A stretch of DNA of 64,000 bases from the NCBI RefSeq assembly GCF_004354015.1, contig NZ_SMRU01000020.1, forward strand, positions 50,464 to 114,463, in the 5' to 3' direction. This document shows positions 16,809 through 25,096 of the stretch, in pieces (position 1 is the stretch's first letter; every line of letters begins with the position of its first letter). The translations under genes were made by a program, and so were the position numbers. This DNA is from Arthrobacter terricola. Lineage in GTDB: Bacteria; Actinomycetota; Actinomycetes; Actinomycetales; Micrococcaceae. The notes below the pieces were generated by a model. That model made no database searches. It worked only from the letters and a program-made list of their open reading frames with translations, and had not been told where the DNA came from.

Positions 16809-16850
16809 CCGGGATTCCGGCACTGGGAGTTTCAACAACAGGAAAGCCCG

Positions 16851-16905
16851 ACGACGGCCCCGGGTACCGGTATTGATCCCGGAGGCGGGGCCGCCGTCGT
16901 TCTTT
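16851..16905. terminator. Terminator between gntP and tipA-like gene
   Basis: ACGACGGC (from 16851) pairs with GCCGTCGT (ending 16900), with further G/C pairing inside (CCCG/CGGG) and a T-rich run at 16901. It lies between convergent genes and likely acts on both. Confidence 0.75.
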
Positions 16906-16919
16906 CCGCGCGGAAACGC

Positions 16920-17681
16920 TCAGCTGAGCTTTTCCGCGGCGTAGATCTTGATGCCTTCCAGCAGGTAGGACGCCAGTCCGGGCCGCACTTTGTCGTAGTT
17001 GGCGGTGAAGCGGGGGTCGTCCACATACATTTGGCCCAAGCCAACGTACGATTCCGCGCTCGGTGTCCAACTGAGGCAGATCCAGGCGTAATGGCGTTCG
17101 ACGGCGGCCTGCACCGCCGGATCGTCAGCCGGGAGGGCGGCGTCGAGGCAGCGGGCTAGATCCTCGTTCACGGCGGCGTAATCCTCCATGAAGGCTTGCT
17201 TCTGGTCCAGCGTCATCGCCGCGTGGCGCGCATTGCTGGCGTCGACCGCCTGGTCGCCCCAGCGTTGGCGGGCTTCGGCCTCATAGGGGTTGTTGTCGAA
17301 ATCCTTGAAGATATTTTCTGCAGTCATGTTTTCTCCTTGACGTAGTGCTGCAATGGTGGCGTCGACCGTTCGGGACATCCGGTCCAGTCGGTCGCGCTCG
17401 GCCAGGAGCCATTCCTTGTGGACGGCGAGCGCCTCCACCGGATCGGCCTGGCCATCCAGAACTTCGCCAATGGTCTCGAGCCCAAGGCCAAGGTCACGAA
17501 GCAGGAGGATGCGCTGCAAGCGGAGCAATTCCTGTTGGCCGTAGAACCGGTAACCGTTCAGTCCGGTATGCGCTGGTTCGAGCAATCCCATTTGGTCGTA
17601 GTGGCGCAAGGTCCGTGATGACACCTTGCTTGCCTTGGCTACCTCCGAGATCGTCCAGCGTGCTGCTTCGTCCTGCTTCAT
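16920..17681 (-). CDS. TipA-like MerR family transcriptional activator
   Basis: The protein has 253 residues. An N-terminal MerR winged-helix domain (WTISEVAKASKVSSRTLRHY, then GLLEPAHTGLNGYRFYG) is followed by a dimerisation helix. The C-terminal TipAS domain (about residues 115-253, beginning IFKDFDNNPYEAEARQRWG) is the globin-like pocket that binds thiopeptides and other cyclic antibiotics. Length and layout match Streptomyces TipAL. It is autoregulated in known cases, and the promoter in front of it has the required 19-bp spacer. An internal start at MTAENIFKD could yield a TipAS-only product, as in Streptomyces. Confidence 0.93.
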   Translation of the reverse strand: MKQDEAARWTISEVAKASKVSSRTLRHYDQMGLLEPAHTGLNGYRFYGQQELLRLQRILLLRDLGLGLETIGEVLDGQADPVEALAVHKEWLLAERDRLDRMSRTVDATIAALRQGENMTAENIFKDFDNNPYEAEARQRWGDQAVDASNARHAAMTLDQKQAFMEDYAAVNEDLARCLDAALPADDPAVQAAVERHYAWICLSWTPSAESYVGLGQMYVDDPRFTANYDKVRPGLASYLLEGIKIYAAEKLS

Positions 17682-17687
17682 GCTTCA

Positions 17688-17718
17688 AGCGTAGAAGTTG
17701 ACGTTACGTCAAGGTCAA
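17688..17718 (-). promoter_or_regulatory. MerR-type promoter with 19-bp spacer and palindromic operator
   Basis: Read on the minus strand: -35 TTGACC (17718-17713), 19-bp spacer, -10 TACGCT (17693-17688). A perfect palindrome TTGACGTAACGTCAA fills 17712-17698. The long spacer and spacer-centred dyad are the signature of MerR-regulated promoters. The -10 lies 6 nt from the ATG, so the message would be leaderless or nearly so. Confidence 0.85.
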
Positions 17719-17736
17719 GACCTGTGGAACGGCCTT

Positions 17737-18603
17737 CTACGTCAACGGCGCGTCCGCAACAGTGGGAAGGGACGGCTTCTTCGAGCCACCGACGGGTTCC
17801 ACCGTGATGCCAATCGCGGCAGCGTTCGATATTCCCTTGACGACTGCCGGGTGGCTCAAGGCTTCGGCATCCATGAGGCCTTGGGACACGGGCGCGGAGC
17901 CATCCTTGGGGATGAGCCACATTTGGTACACCTTGCCGGCCGGGGGAGCGGGGACCCCGTTCATCCGGACCACCACGGCGTTCTTCGAACTCGAGATGGA
18001 CACCGTGGCGGTGCCGCCGCCGTCGACGTTGACAGTGGCTTGCCGCACGTCCTGGGCGTGGAGGACCTGGTTCACGGGATCGTTCTGCTCCGCGACGTAC
18101 ACGCCTACTCCGATGCCGCCGACTGCCAACACCACGGCAGCCGCCGCAGCGGCAAGCCAAAGGCGCAAGCCGCCGAGCCGCCGTCGTTCCCGTTTTTCCT
18201 TCGCCGCGCCGAAATCAACGACGTTTGAGCCAGCCGCCGCAGACGTTGCGGCGTGCCCGTCCGGAACCAAGGAAGGCTTGGACGCCACAGCAGGATGCGG
18301 AGGAAGGCGCCGCACAATATCGTCGAGGAGTCCTGCTGGAGGCTCGGCCTCGACGGTAAAGGCGGTCGCGAGGATTTCACGCGACTGCCGCACCCGCTCC
18401 AGGAAAGCGGAACGTTCCGGTGCGGTCTCAAGGTAGTGGTCGATTTCCGCGCGCTCGGTATCCGTCAGTGCGTCGAGGGCGTAGATCTCGGCAAGTTCGA
18501 GGAGCCTGCCCTCCATGAGGTCAGCGGCGATGTCATTGGCAAACATCCTGCGGGGGTATCCATCCTTCCCGACGTTTCCTTGTCCATCATCGAGCCCGGC
18601 CAT
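17737..18603 (-). CDS. rskA: Anti-sigma-K factor RskA-like
   Basis: This 288-residue single-pass protein has an N-terminal zinc-less anti-sigma domain (ELAEIYALDALTDTERAEID). It has one membrane helix after a basic patch (KEKRERRRLGGLRLWLAAAA) and an extracytoplasmic RskA domain (KNAVVVRMNGVPAPPAGKVY, then QMWLIPKDG). It would hold SigK until cleaved by regulated proteolysis. The ATG at 18603 is one base after the sigma-factor TGA, so the two are coupled. Confidence 0.92.
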   Translation of the reverse strand: MAGLDDGQGNVGKDGYPRRMFANDIAADLMEGRLLELAEIYALDALTDTERAEIDHYLETAPERSAFLERVRQSREILATAFTVEAEPPAGLLDDIVRRLPPHPAVASKPSLVPDGHAATSAAAGSNVVDFGAAKEKRERRRLGGLRLWLAAAAAAVVLAVGGIGVGVYVAEQNDPVNQVLHAQDVRQATVNVDGGGTATVSISSSKNAVVVRMNGVPAPPAGKVYQMWLIPKDGSAPVSQGLMDAEALSHPAVVKGISNAAAIGITVEPVGGSKKPSLPTVADAPLT

Positions 18604-18604
18604 C

Positions 18605-19270
18605 TCAGCCCACCCCCATGCAGGACTTGAGGCGGAGGAGCCCATCGCGGATCCGCGACTTGATGGTTGGAATCGCGGCACCGAGGCGTTCGGCGACCTC
18701 CCGGTACGTCAGCCCGCCATAGTAGGCGAGCCGGACGGATTCCAATTGGGTGGGAGTGAGGGTTCCAAGGCAACGGGTGACGGCTTCAGCTTCGAGCTTG
18801 CTGCCGGCTTCCTCTTCCACCGAATCGTGGTCGGGGTCCTGGCTCGCCGCGCCGTACCTTGCTTCGCGGTCCGAGGCGGACTGTGCTGAGCGGACGCGGT
18901 CGATGGCGCGACGGTGTGCGATGGTCATGAGCCAGGCGAGGGGACTGCCCGCGGCGGGATCGAACGTGGATGCTTTTTGCCACACCTGGATGAATACTTC
19001 CTGCGTGGTGTCCTCGCTCAGGCCGGCGTCGATAAGGACCCGTCTGGCCATGCCGAAAACGCGCCGCGAAGTGAGCTGGTAGAACTCCTTGAAGGCCGCC
19101 TGGTCACCGTCGGCGATCTGGCCGAGGAGGCCTGCGAGCTGGGCATTGGAGCCGGCAAGCAGTTCCGGGGCTTCCGAGCCCCCCACATTGGGTGTATCCA
19201 TTACCGTCCAGCATAGGTTGTCGGGCACCCGGGCAGAACCAGGGGCCCTGTGAGTCGCAAGAGCAGTCAC
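18605..19270 (-). CDS. sigK: ECF sigma factor, SigK-like
   Basis: This 221-residue group 4 sigma factor has region 2 as QEVFIQVWQKASTFDPAAGS then PLAWLMTIAHRRAIDRVR, and region 4 as LTPTQLESVRLAYYGGLTYR then EVAERLGAAIPTIKSRIRDG. The adjacent RskA-type anti-sigma gene supports the SigK assignment. The start is taken as the GTG at 19270, with GAAAGGGGG six bases upstream; an ATG at 19201 would give a 198-residue product. The upstream gap contains a sequence close to the SigK promoter consensus, implying autoregulation. Confidence 0.9.
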   Translation of the reverse strand: MTALATHRAPGSARVPDNLCWTVMDTPNVGGSEAPELLAGSNAQLAGLLGQIADGDQAAFKEFYQLTSRRVFGMARRVLIDAGLSEDTTQEVFIQVWQKASTFDPAAGSPLAWLMTIAHRRAIDRVRSAQSASDREARYGAASQDPDHDSVEEEAGSKLEAEAVTRCLGTLTPTQLESVRLAYYGGLTYREVAERLGAAIPTIKSRIRDGLLRLKSCMGVG

Positions 19271-19314
19271 GTGCGCCCCCTTTCGCTACCAGGCTGAATA
19301 TGCCTGCACAGGGT

Positions 19315-19341
19315 ATTCGGCGCAGTTAGGGCTTTGGATTG
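19315..19341 (-). promoter_or_regulatory. Probable SigK-dependent promoter of sigK-rskA
   Basis: On the minus strand, CAATCC (19341-19336) and CCGAAT (19320-19315) are separated by 15 bp. Mycobacterial SigK promoters resemble CCATCC and CCGAAT with a spacer of about this size. It lies 45 bp before the GTG start. Confidence 0.5.
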
Positions 19342-19345
19342 CCGG

Positions 19346-19813
19346 CTAAACCTGGGCGCCGGCGAAGCCGTGTTGGCGCCAGGCCTCGTACACAGCAATC
19401 GAGGCGGCGTTGGCGAGGTTCAGCGAGCGCAGGGAGGGCAACATGGGGAGCCGCACGCGTGCTGTGACGTGGGGATCCTCTTTCAGCCAAGCCGGAAGGC
19501 CCACCGATTCCGGACCGAACAACAGTACGTCGCCTTTTTGGTAAGCGATGTCCGTGTAGGAGGTATCGCCGTCGGACGTGAACGCGAAGACGCGCTCAGG
19601 CTGCAAGGCTGCCCACGCCGCCTCGATGTCCGGATGCACCGTGACGACGGCGAGGTCGTGGTAATCGAGTCCCGCTCGGCGGAGCTTCGCGTCGGAGAAG
19701 TCGAAACCGAGCGGCTCCACGAGGTGCAGTTCGGCACCCGTGATGGCGGCGAGTCGGATGGCGTTTCCCGTGTTTCCCGGGATTTCAGGGGTGTGGAAGA
19801 GGATGCGGAACAC
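19346..19813 (-). CDS. trmL: tRNA (cytidine/uridine-34 2'-O)-methyltransferase TrmL
   Basis: This is a 155-residue SPOUT-class enzyme, the normal size for TrmL. It starts MFRILFHTPEIPGNTGNAIR, a family signature, and has LHLVEPLGFDFSDAKLRRAGLDY, LLFGPESVGLP and the C-terminal RSLNLANAASIAVYEAWRQ that builds the trefoil knot and binds S-adenosylmethionine. It methylates the wobble ribose of leucine tRNAs. It lies upstream of sigK on the same strand, with a 75-bp gap holding the sigma promoter. Confidence 0.95.
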   Translation of the reverse strand: MFRILFHTPEIPGNTGNAIRLAAITGAELHLVEPLGFDFSDAKLRRAGLDYHDLAVVTVHPDIEAAWAALQPERVFAFTSDGDTSYTDIAYQKGDVLLFGPESVGLPAWLKEDPHVTARVRLPMLPSLRSLNLANAASIAVYEAWRQHGFAGAQV

Positions 19814-19874
19814 GTATCAATCCTAGCGAGGGGCGGGGAGCGGCATGGTCGGGTGGCTGGCGGTGCCGGACAGG

Positions 19875-20876
19875 TCAGTGCATGCCACGCAGCAAGCGCG
19901 CGAGGACGGGCACAACTACCGTGTTCGGGACCGGACCGGAACTCAGGAATTGCTTGAGGCCACGGGCCAGTCCGGCGGCGTTGACGATCTGTACCGAGCC
20001 GAACTCCCCGTCTGTCCGCCGATAGTGGTCGATGACCGGTTCGTGCGGGTTGCCGTCCGTGCTGTGCACCACCACCCATCCCGTGACATTCAGCTCCGGG
20101 AAGATCTCCTGCATGTGGCGGACGATCAGATCGAGCTGCGGTGGGGGAACCGCGCGGCCGCCGTGCCTGAGTGCGAGCCCGTCCCAGGCGTAGGCGCCCT
20201 TGGGCAGAAGCATGGAGCCAATGAGCGCGAGCCGGTATCCGGCGAGCAAGGCGTGGTCTATGTGGCTGTTGTCCGACGGCGAGAGCAGTCCGTTGATGAG
20301 CCGGGCCGAGGGAATGGCGGGCAGGATTTGCCGGCTGATCAGCTGCACGGTCCGCATTTCCCGTTGGATGCGTGCTTCGGCGCCGAAAATCCCGCGTTTC
20401 CTTGGCATGCCGTGGACCTGCAAGGCTGCTTCGCCCTTCGAGAGGAGCGGCACTTCGAGGGGGTCGTCGAATGACGGCACGTAGACGGGAGGGTCGCCGG
20501 CGGTGTTGCGCGGCGTGTTGGGCCGATGGGCTCCCGCGGACGGGCGGGCTTCGGTCCGCGGAGCGGCGGCGCCGCTGTAGTCCGGCCTTTCGGGTTGGGG
20601 GCTGAACTTCCCTGAAGTGCTGCTGGCGTAGCGGCGGTCGTACTCCGCGCGGCGCTTGGGATCGATCAGTGTTTCATAGGCGAGGGTGATTTGCCGGAAG
20701 GCCGCGGGATCGCCGCCGTGGTCCGGATGGGCGAGCCTGGCAGCCTTGCGGTAGGCCACCTTGATTTCCTTGTCCGTGGCCGTGACGGAAACCCGGAGGA
20801 CCTGATAGTGGGAACTGCTGCCCTCAGCCAACCTCGGCCTTTCTTTGCGATCTTCGACAGTTTCGCCGCCCGGCAC
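19875..20876 (-). CDS. J-domain protein
   Basis: The protein has 333 residues. A J domain at about residues 20-82 carries the HPD motif (RLAHPDHGG) that stimulates Hsp70 ATPase. No Gly/Phe zinc-finger region follows, so this is not canonical DnaJ. The remaining 250 residues hold a Pro-rich linker, a conserved-looking block (LEVPLLSKGEAALQVHGMPR) and a nuclease-like region (LIGSMLLPKGAYAWDGLALR; GWVVVHSTDGNPHEPVIDHY) that I cannot assign. The start ATG at 20876 may be followed by alternatives, but the J domain fixes the frame. Confidence 0.85.
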   Translation of the reverse strand: MPGGETVEDRKERPRLAEGSSSHYQVLRVSVTATDKEIKVAYRKAARLAHPDHGGDPAAFRQITLAYETLIDPKRRAEYDRRYASSTSGKFSPQPERPDYSGAAAPRTEARPSAGAHRPNTPRNTAGDPPVYVPSFDDPLEVPLLSKGEAALQVHGMPRKRGIFGAEARIQREMRTVQLISRQILPAIPSARLINGLLSPSDNSHIDHALLAGYRLALIGSMLLPKGAYAWDGLALRHGGRAVPPPQLDLIVRHMQEIFPELNVTGWVVVHSTDGNPHEPVIDHYRRTDGEFGSVQIVNAAGLARGLKQFLSSGPVPNTVVVPVLARLLRGMH

Positions 20877-21029
20877 GGAACAGCGGTCTTGGCAAGTCTA
20901 GCCAGCCATTCATGAGAACGACGGCGGACCGCCCTTTAGTTCCCAGGTTCACCCGCCTGCCGCGAGGGTTCGACGGCGGCCGCGGGGCTGGGGGATGAGG
21001 CCCCGGCCGGGGTGATCGGGACAGCGATA

Positions 21030-21062
21030 AGCCAGGACCCCCTGTGGGAGGTCCTGGCTTTC
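21030..21062 (-). terminator. Terminator downstream of doxX
   Basis: AGCCAGGACC (21030-21039) and GGTCCTGGCT (21050-21059) form a perfect 10-bp stem that extends as CCC/GGG into the loop. It serves the leftward doxX gene. The rest of the 226-bp gap to the J-domain gene shows nothing recognisable. Confidence 0.8.
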
Positions 21063-21102
21063 ACTTCGCGGGATGCGGACCCGAACGCAGGTTGACGGCG
21101 GG

Positions 21103-21522
21103 TCAGCGGCGGGCGGACACGGACAAGCGGTTGAGGGCCAGGGCGGCCACCAAGAGCCCGAAGTCGCGGAGCGCGACGTCGTAGAAGTTGCCGAGAACCA
21201 GCAGATTCACGATGATTCCCAGGAGCCACACGGCTACCAGGAGCGAGCCGAAGCGCGGGCGGACCGCCACTGCGATCCCGGCCACGATCTCCACGACTCC
21301 CACGATGTACATGAATGTCTGAGCCGGTATGGGCACCACGGTTGTGGCGACCGGCGCGAGGTACATCGTCCAGTGGGTCAGCAGGTTGGTGAACTTGTCC
21401 AGGCCGAAAATGATGGGCGCGATGGTGAATACCGTCCGGAGCAGGAGGAACGCCTGCCGTTGCGGATCGGCGGCCAGCAAGGATCCGGATTTCGCCTGGG
21501 CAGGGGTCGGTGCAGTTGCCAT
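21103..21522 (-). CDS. DoxX family membrane protein
   Basis: This 139-residue protein has four hydrophobic helices typical of DoxX/DoxD-like proteins: FLLLRTVFTIAPIIFGLDKF, a QTFMYIVGVVEIVAGIAVAV helix, LLVAVWLLGIIVNLLVLG and FGLLVAALALNRLS. In mycobacteria DoxX acts with superoxide dismutase and SseA in thiol/oxidant defence. A strong palindrome (21531-21563) begins 9 bp before the ATG and is shared with the FAD oxidoreductase promoter, so expression is likely repressed by a common regulator, perhaps the divergent HTH gene. Confidence 0.87.
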   Translation of the reverse strand: MATAPTPAQAKSGSLLAADPQRQAFLLLRTVFTIAPIIFGLDKFTNLLTHWTMYLAPVATTVVPIPAQTFMYIVGVVEIVAGIAVAVRPRFGSLLVAVWLLGIIVNLLVLGNFYDVALRDFGLLVAALALNRLSVSARR

Positions 21523-21530
21523 GATGCCTT

Positions 21531-21563
21531 CTTTCTAAAAGTAGATATCTTGATTTTAGAAAG
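21531..21563. promoter_or_regulatory. Palindromic operator CTAAA-N15-TTTAG (doxX / HTH gene)
   Basis: CTTTCTAAAA (21531-21540) and TTTTAGAAAG (21554-21563) are perfect inverted repeats. A single half site TTTAGA lies near 21593, just before the HTH gene. The core CTAAA-N15-TTTAG recurs with identical spacing at 24945-24969. Confidence 0.75.
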
Positions 21564-21612
21564 CTCCGGAGGATTAAGCAATGGATGTTGTTTTTAGAGA
21601 TAAGCTTGGTTC

Positions 21613-22278
21613 ATGAGCGGAATTCCCTGGCTTCGCCGGCTGTCGGCAGTGGCGTCCCTTGACGACCGCAACCGCCGTCGCCTGTATGAACACGTCTGCC
21701 GGGCGAACCACCCGGTCAGTCGCGACGACGCCGCCATGGCTCTTGGACTTCCCCGAAGCACGGCGTCCTTCCACCTCGACCGCTTGGTGCGCGACGAGCT
21801 CCTGAAAGTCGAATTCCGCAAGCTCGGCAGCAAGGTCGGCCCGGGATCAGGGCGCCCCGCCAAGCTGTACACGTCCGTCGTTGACGAGATCGGCGCGTCT
21901 GTTCCGGAACGGAACTACGACCTCGCCGGCGACGTAATGGCATCCGCGCTCCACCGCATGATGGACGACGGCGGGTCCCCGCGCGAAACCCTCCTCGAAA
22001 CCGCTTATGCGCACGGCCGCGCCGCTGGCGGTGATGGAGCGGACTTCACGGAGGTCCTGGAGAACTACGGCTACCATCCGGAGGCCGACGACGACGGCGG
22101 GTACTCGCTCGCGAACTGCCCGTTCCACCGCCTGGCGGGGAGCCATACCGATGTTGTCTGCGCCATGAACGGAGCCTTCCTCAGCGGAGCCGCAGCCGCT
22201 TGCGGGGTCGAGGAAGACCGGGTCGCGGGCGACGACCGCGAAGGGTACTGCTGCGCACGGATCCGGCCTAAGCAGTGA
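21613..22278 (+). CDS. ArsR-like winged-helix regulator with Cys-rich C-terminus
   Basis: The 221-residue protein has an N-terminal winged HTH (residues 10-75: DRNRRRLYEHVCRANHPVSR then ALGLPRSTASFHLDRLV). A C-terminal ligand domain resembles COG2345/SufR-like regulators: four clustered cysteines sit in LANCPF, DVVCAMN, AAACGVE and GYCC. That spacing could bind an iron-sulfur cluster or sense redox state. It is divergent from doxX across a palindromic operator and is followed on the same strand by a cysteine desulfurase gene, both consistent with a redox or Fe-S role. The ligand is not proven. Confidence 0.8.
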   Translation: MSGIPWLRRLSAVASLDDRNRRRLYEHVCRANHPVSRDDAAMALGLPRSTASFHLDRLVRDELLKVEFRKLGSKVGPGSGRPAKLYTSVVDEIGASVPERNYDLAGDVMASALHRMMDDGGSPRETLLETAYAHGRAAGGDGADFTEVLENYGYHPEADDDGGYSLANCPFHRLAGSHTDVVCAMNGAFLSGAAAACGVEEDRVAGDDREGYCCARIRPKQ

Positions 22279-22294
22279 TCCGGCCTGAACAGTG

Positions 22295-22316
22295 ACCCGG
22301 CCCGGTCCTGCCGGGT
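22295..22316 (+). terminator. Possible terminator after HTH regulator gene
   Basis: ACCCGGC (22295-22301) and GCCGGGT (22310-22316) form a 7-bp stem with an 8-nt loop, followed by TCTG. It is short and lacks a T run. Confidence 0.45.
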
Positions 22317-22365
22317 TCTGCCATCATGTAGACCACAAGCGAATCGCGCTAGTTAGACTTAAGCA

Positions 22366-23595
22366 GTGCCTGTTTACTTGGACCATGCCGCCACCACCCC
22401 GATCTCCGAAGTCGCCCTTGCGGCAATGACGCGGGAGTTGGCGCGGACCGGCAATCCTTCATCGCTCCACGCCTCGGGGCGGCGCGCCCGCCGCTCGGTG
22501 GAGGAGGCCCGCGAATCCATCGCGGCGGCAGCGGGAGCGCACCCTTCCGAGCTCATCTTCACCTCGGGAGGCACCGAGGCCGACAATCTCGCGGTCAAGG
22601 GCCTGTATTGGGCCCGCCACGACGAAAACGGCAGTCGGACGCGGATCCTGTGCTCCGCCGTCGAGCATCACGCCGTGCAGGACACGGTTGAATGGCTCGA
22701 ACGGCACGAGGGCGCAGAAGTCGTCTGGCTGCCTGTCGATTCCCAAGGAGTGGTGCGGCTCGACGCCGTCCGCGCCGAAATCGAACGTGACCCGGAGTCG
22801 ATAGCGTTGGTGACCGTAATGTGGGCCAACAATGAGGTCGGCAGCATCCAGCCCATCAAGGAGATCGTGGATCTCGCGTCCGCCCATGGCATACCGGTGC
22901 ATTCGGACGCCGTGCAGGCTTTTGGCTCCATTCCGTTGAGCTTCCGTGAATCCGGTTTGGCTGCGATGTCGGTCTCGAGCCACAAAATCGGCGGTCCCGT
23001 GGGAATTGGCGCGCTCTTCCTCGGGCGGTCCGTCAAGGTCACGCCCACCCAGCACGGTGGCGGGCAGGAACGCGACGTCCGCTCCGGAACGTTGGATACG
23101 GCGTCGATCTCAGCGTTTGCCGCCGCGGCTGAATCGGCGGCACAGAACCTGGCCGCCGAACGTGATCGGATCAGTGCACTGAGGGGCCGGATCATCGACG
23201 GCGTCACAGCTGCCATTCCGGAAGCCGTGTTGCGCGGAGCTCCGGGCGACGCGCGGCTACCCGGGAACGCGCACTTCACCTTTCCCGGCTGCGAGGGCGA
23301 TTCACTGCTCTTCCTCCTGGACCTCGCAGGGATCGAATCGTCAACCGGATCCGCGTGCACGGCGGGCGTTCCCAGGCCCTCCCATGTCCTGCTGGCCATG
23401 GGGCTGGACGAGGACACCGCCCGGGGAGCGCAGCGCTTCAGCCTGGGTCATGCGTCGAACGACGCCGATGTGGACGCGCTGCTCAAAGCGCTCCCGGAAG
23501 CTTACGCCCGGGCGAAGCAGGCCGGCATGGCCGGCCACGAATCCAGCATCCAGACCGCGGCGACGGTCGCCCGCGGCCGGGGGGCCGGCGCTTAA
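22366..23595 (+). CDS. Cysteine desulfurase (NifS/IscS-like)
   Basis: This 409-residue PLP enzyme takes sulfur from cysteine as an enzyme persulfide. Visible family features are YLDHAATTP at the N-terminus, GGTEADN near residue 71, the HH pair at 101-102, the PLP lysine Lys207 in SSHKIGGP, and the sulfur-carrying Cys331 in STGSACTAG. The short-loop type is IscS/NifS-like. It starts at a GTG. MnmA, which needs persulfide sulfur for 2-thiouridine in tRNA, is encoded 1.5 kb on, so the natural partner pair is in place. The C-terminal 20 residues are Ala/Gly-rich and variable. Confidence 0.95.
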   Translation: MPVYLDHAATTPISEVALAAMTRELARTGNPSSLHASGRRARRSVEEARESIAAAAGAHPSELIFTSGGTEADNLAVKGLYWARHDENGSRTRILCSAVEHHAVQDTVEWLERHEGAEVVWLPVDSQGVVRLDAVRAEIERDPESIALVTVMWANNEVGSIQPIKEIVDLASAHGIPVHSDAVQAFGSIPLSFRESGLAAMSVSSHKIGGPVGIGALFLGRSVKVTPTQHGGGQERDVRSGTLDTASISAFAAAAESAAQNLAAERDRISALRGRIIDGVTAAIPEAVLRGAPGDARLPGNAHFTFPGCEGDSLLFLLDLAGIESSTGSACTAGVPRPSHVLLAMGLDEDTARGAQRFSLGHASNDADVDALLKALPEAYARAKQAGMAGHESSIQTAATVARGRGAGA

Positions 23596-23641
23596 AAGCG
23601 GTTAGGCGCGGACCCCCGGTCGAGGCTCAACCGGCTCGGGC

Positions 23642-24883
23642 TCAGTCCTTGGGCAAGAAATCGTCAAGCGGCACGCTCGTGTCAACCAGGCGCTCAGAGT
23701 CGACCGTAACGCGGCCCGAAATAAGCGCCTTGATGGGTTTCTGCACCCGCTGTTGGTTGACGCTCATGCCCGCCACCACTGTGCTGTCACGGAGCCAGAA
23801 GGCGATGAAGCTGCCTTCCTCCAGCGAGCCACGCACCAGGGGCTCTGTGCCCGCCGCGAGCGTGGCGTAGCCGGAGTACTCCATGGATGCGTCGTATTGG
23901 TCCGTGTAGAAATAAGGCACCACGTCCATGACGGCGTCTTGGCCAAGCATCGACTTGGCCGCGACCTTGCCGCCGTTGAGCGCGTTGTGCCAGTGTTCGC
24001 TGCGGTGGTGCTCGCCCGTGAACGGGTGGAGCGCGTTTGCTACGTCGCCAGCAGCGAAGATGTCCGGGTCGCTGCTCCTGAGGGAGGAATCCACCAGGAT
24101 CCCGTTCTTGATATCAAGCCCGGCGGCCTCGGCCAGGGCGGTGTCCGGCGCGACGCCGACGGCCATGACCACGAGGTCCGCAGGAAGGACTTCACCCGTA
24201 TTGGTAACGACTGCTTGGGCCTTGCCGTCATCGCCCCTGACTTCCGCGGCGCTCGCGGGCAGGCGGAACTGCACGCCGCGCTTTTCGTGCAGGCCGCGGA
24301 AGTAGGCCCCCAGTTCAGGGCCGATCGCGATGCTGAGCGGCACGTCTTCAAGTCCCATGAGGGTCACGCTGTTGCCATATTCCGTGGCAGCCGCCGCAAG
24401 TTCCATCCCGATCCACCCGGAGCCAATCATCACAACTTTCTTGCCGCCGCCGGAGAGCTTCTCCTTGAGCCGGCGGGAATCGTTGAACGTCCGGAAAGTC
24501 ATGACGCCCTCGAACTCCGAGCCCGGCACGGGTATCCGCCGCGGCTGGGCTCCCGTGGCAATCAGCAGCCGGTCGTAGTGGAGCTCGCTGCCGGAATCCA
24601 GTTGTACGGCGTGGGCGCCCCGATCGATCGCCGTGGCAGCCACCTTAAGGAGGAGTTCGACGTCGTTCTCCTGGTACCAGCCTGGCGGCACGACCGGGAC
24701 GGCATCTTCGGCGGCCTTGCCGAGGAGGAATTCCTTGGAGAGCGGAGGCCGAAGGTATGGCGTCTCGTTCTCGGCGCACAATACAGTGATGCGCCCTTCG
24801 AATCCTTCTGCGCGGAGCGTCTTGGCCGCTGTGGCGCCGGCCAAACCGCCGCCGGCGATGACGATGTGTTCAGTGTCCATCAT
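23642..24883 (-). CDS. FAD-dependent ferredoxin reductase-type oxidoreductase
   Basis: This 413-residue protein has two Rossmann sites: an FAD site [18 protein letters not shown] near the N-terminus and an NAD(P)H site [17 protein letters not shown] near residue 150. The late FAD signature [11 protein letters not shown] and a C-terminal reductase domain follow. This is the layout of ferredoxin/rubredoxin/putidaredoxin reductases and of reductases feeding oxygenases. The ATG at 24883 (followed by a second ATG) gives the expected N-terminus; the frame stays open upstream but that part is unrelated. Its upstream region contains the same CTAAA-N15-TTTAG palindrome as doxX. Its redox partner is not adjacent. 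Confidence 0.9.
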   Translation of the reverse strand: MMDTEHIVIAGGGLAGATAAKTLRAEGFEGRITVLCAENETPYLRPPLSKEFLLGKAAEDAVPVVPPGWYQENDVELLLKVAATAIDRGAHAVQLDSGSELHYDRLLIATGAQPRRIPVPGSEFEGVMTFRTFNDSRRLKEKLSGGGKKVVMIGSGWIGMELAAAATEYGNSVTLMGLEDVPLSIAIGPELGAYFRGLHEKRGVQFRLPASAAEVRGDDGKAQAVVTNTGEVLPADLVVMAVGVAPDTALAEAAGLDIKNGILVDSSLRSSDPDIFAAGDVANALHPFTGEHHRSEHWHNALNGGKVAAKSMLGQDAVMDVVPYFYTDQYDASMEYSGYATLAAGTEPLVRGSLEEGSFIAFWLRDSTVVAGMSVNQQRVQKPIKALISGRVTVDSERLVDTSVPLDDFLPKD

Positions 24884-24942
24884 GACTCGATTCGCTCTGG
24901 ACGCGGAAGCCGGCTGGAGCGCTACGGAGTGAGCGAACCGGC

Positions 24943-24971
24943 ATCTAAAACTGACAATTTTGACTTTAGAT
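24943..24971. promoter_or_regulatory. Palindromic operator CTAAA-N15-TTTAG (FAD oxidoreductase / mnmA)
   Basis: ATCTAAA (24943-24949) and TTTAGAT (24965-24971) are inverted repeats with the same core and spacing as the operator at 21531. It lies 60 bp upstream of the FAD oxidoreductase start. A -10 like hexamer TAGAAT for mnmA is at 25021-25026. Confidence 0.65.
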
Positions 24972-25096
24972 TTCCCGGCTGCCGGGGTCAAGGCATTTTC
25001 GGGCCGGATCGGGCGGGCGCTAGAATAGACGGGCGCGTCCCGTTGTTTGAGGTCCTTGAGGCGCGATTCTTCCCCTATTTTCAACAGAAAGCCAGC

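Noticed and set aside
15168..16838. 556-codon open frame opposite the gluconate permease
   Set aside because: It has His/Asp/Glu-rich shadow composition and no domain, and lies opposite a clear GntP permease.
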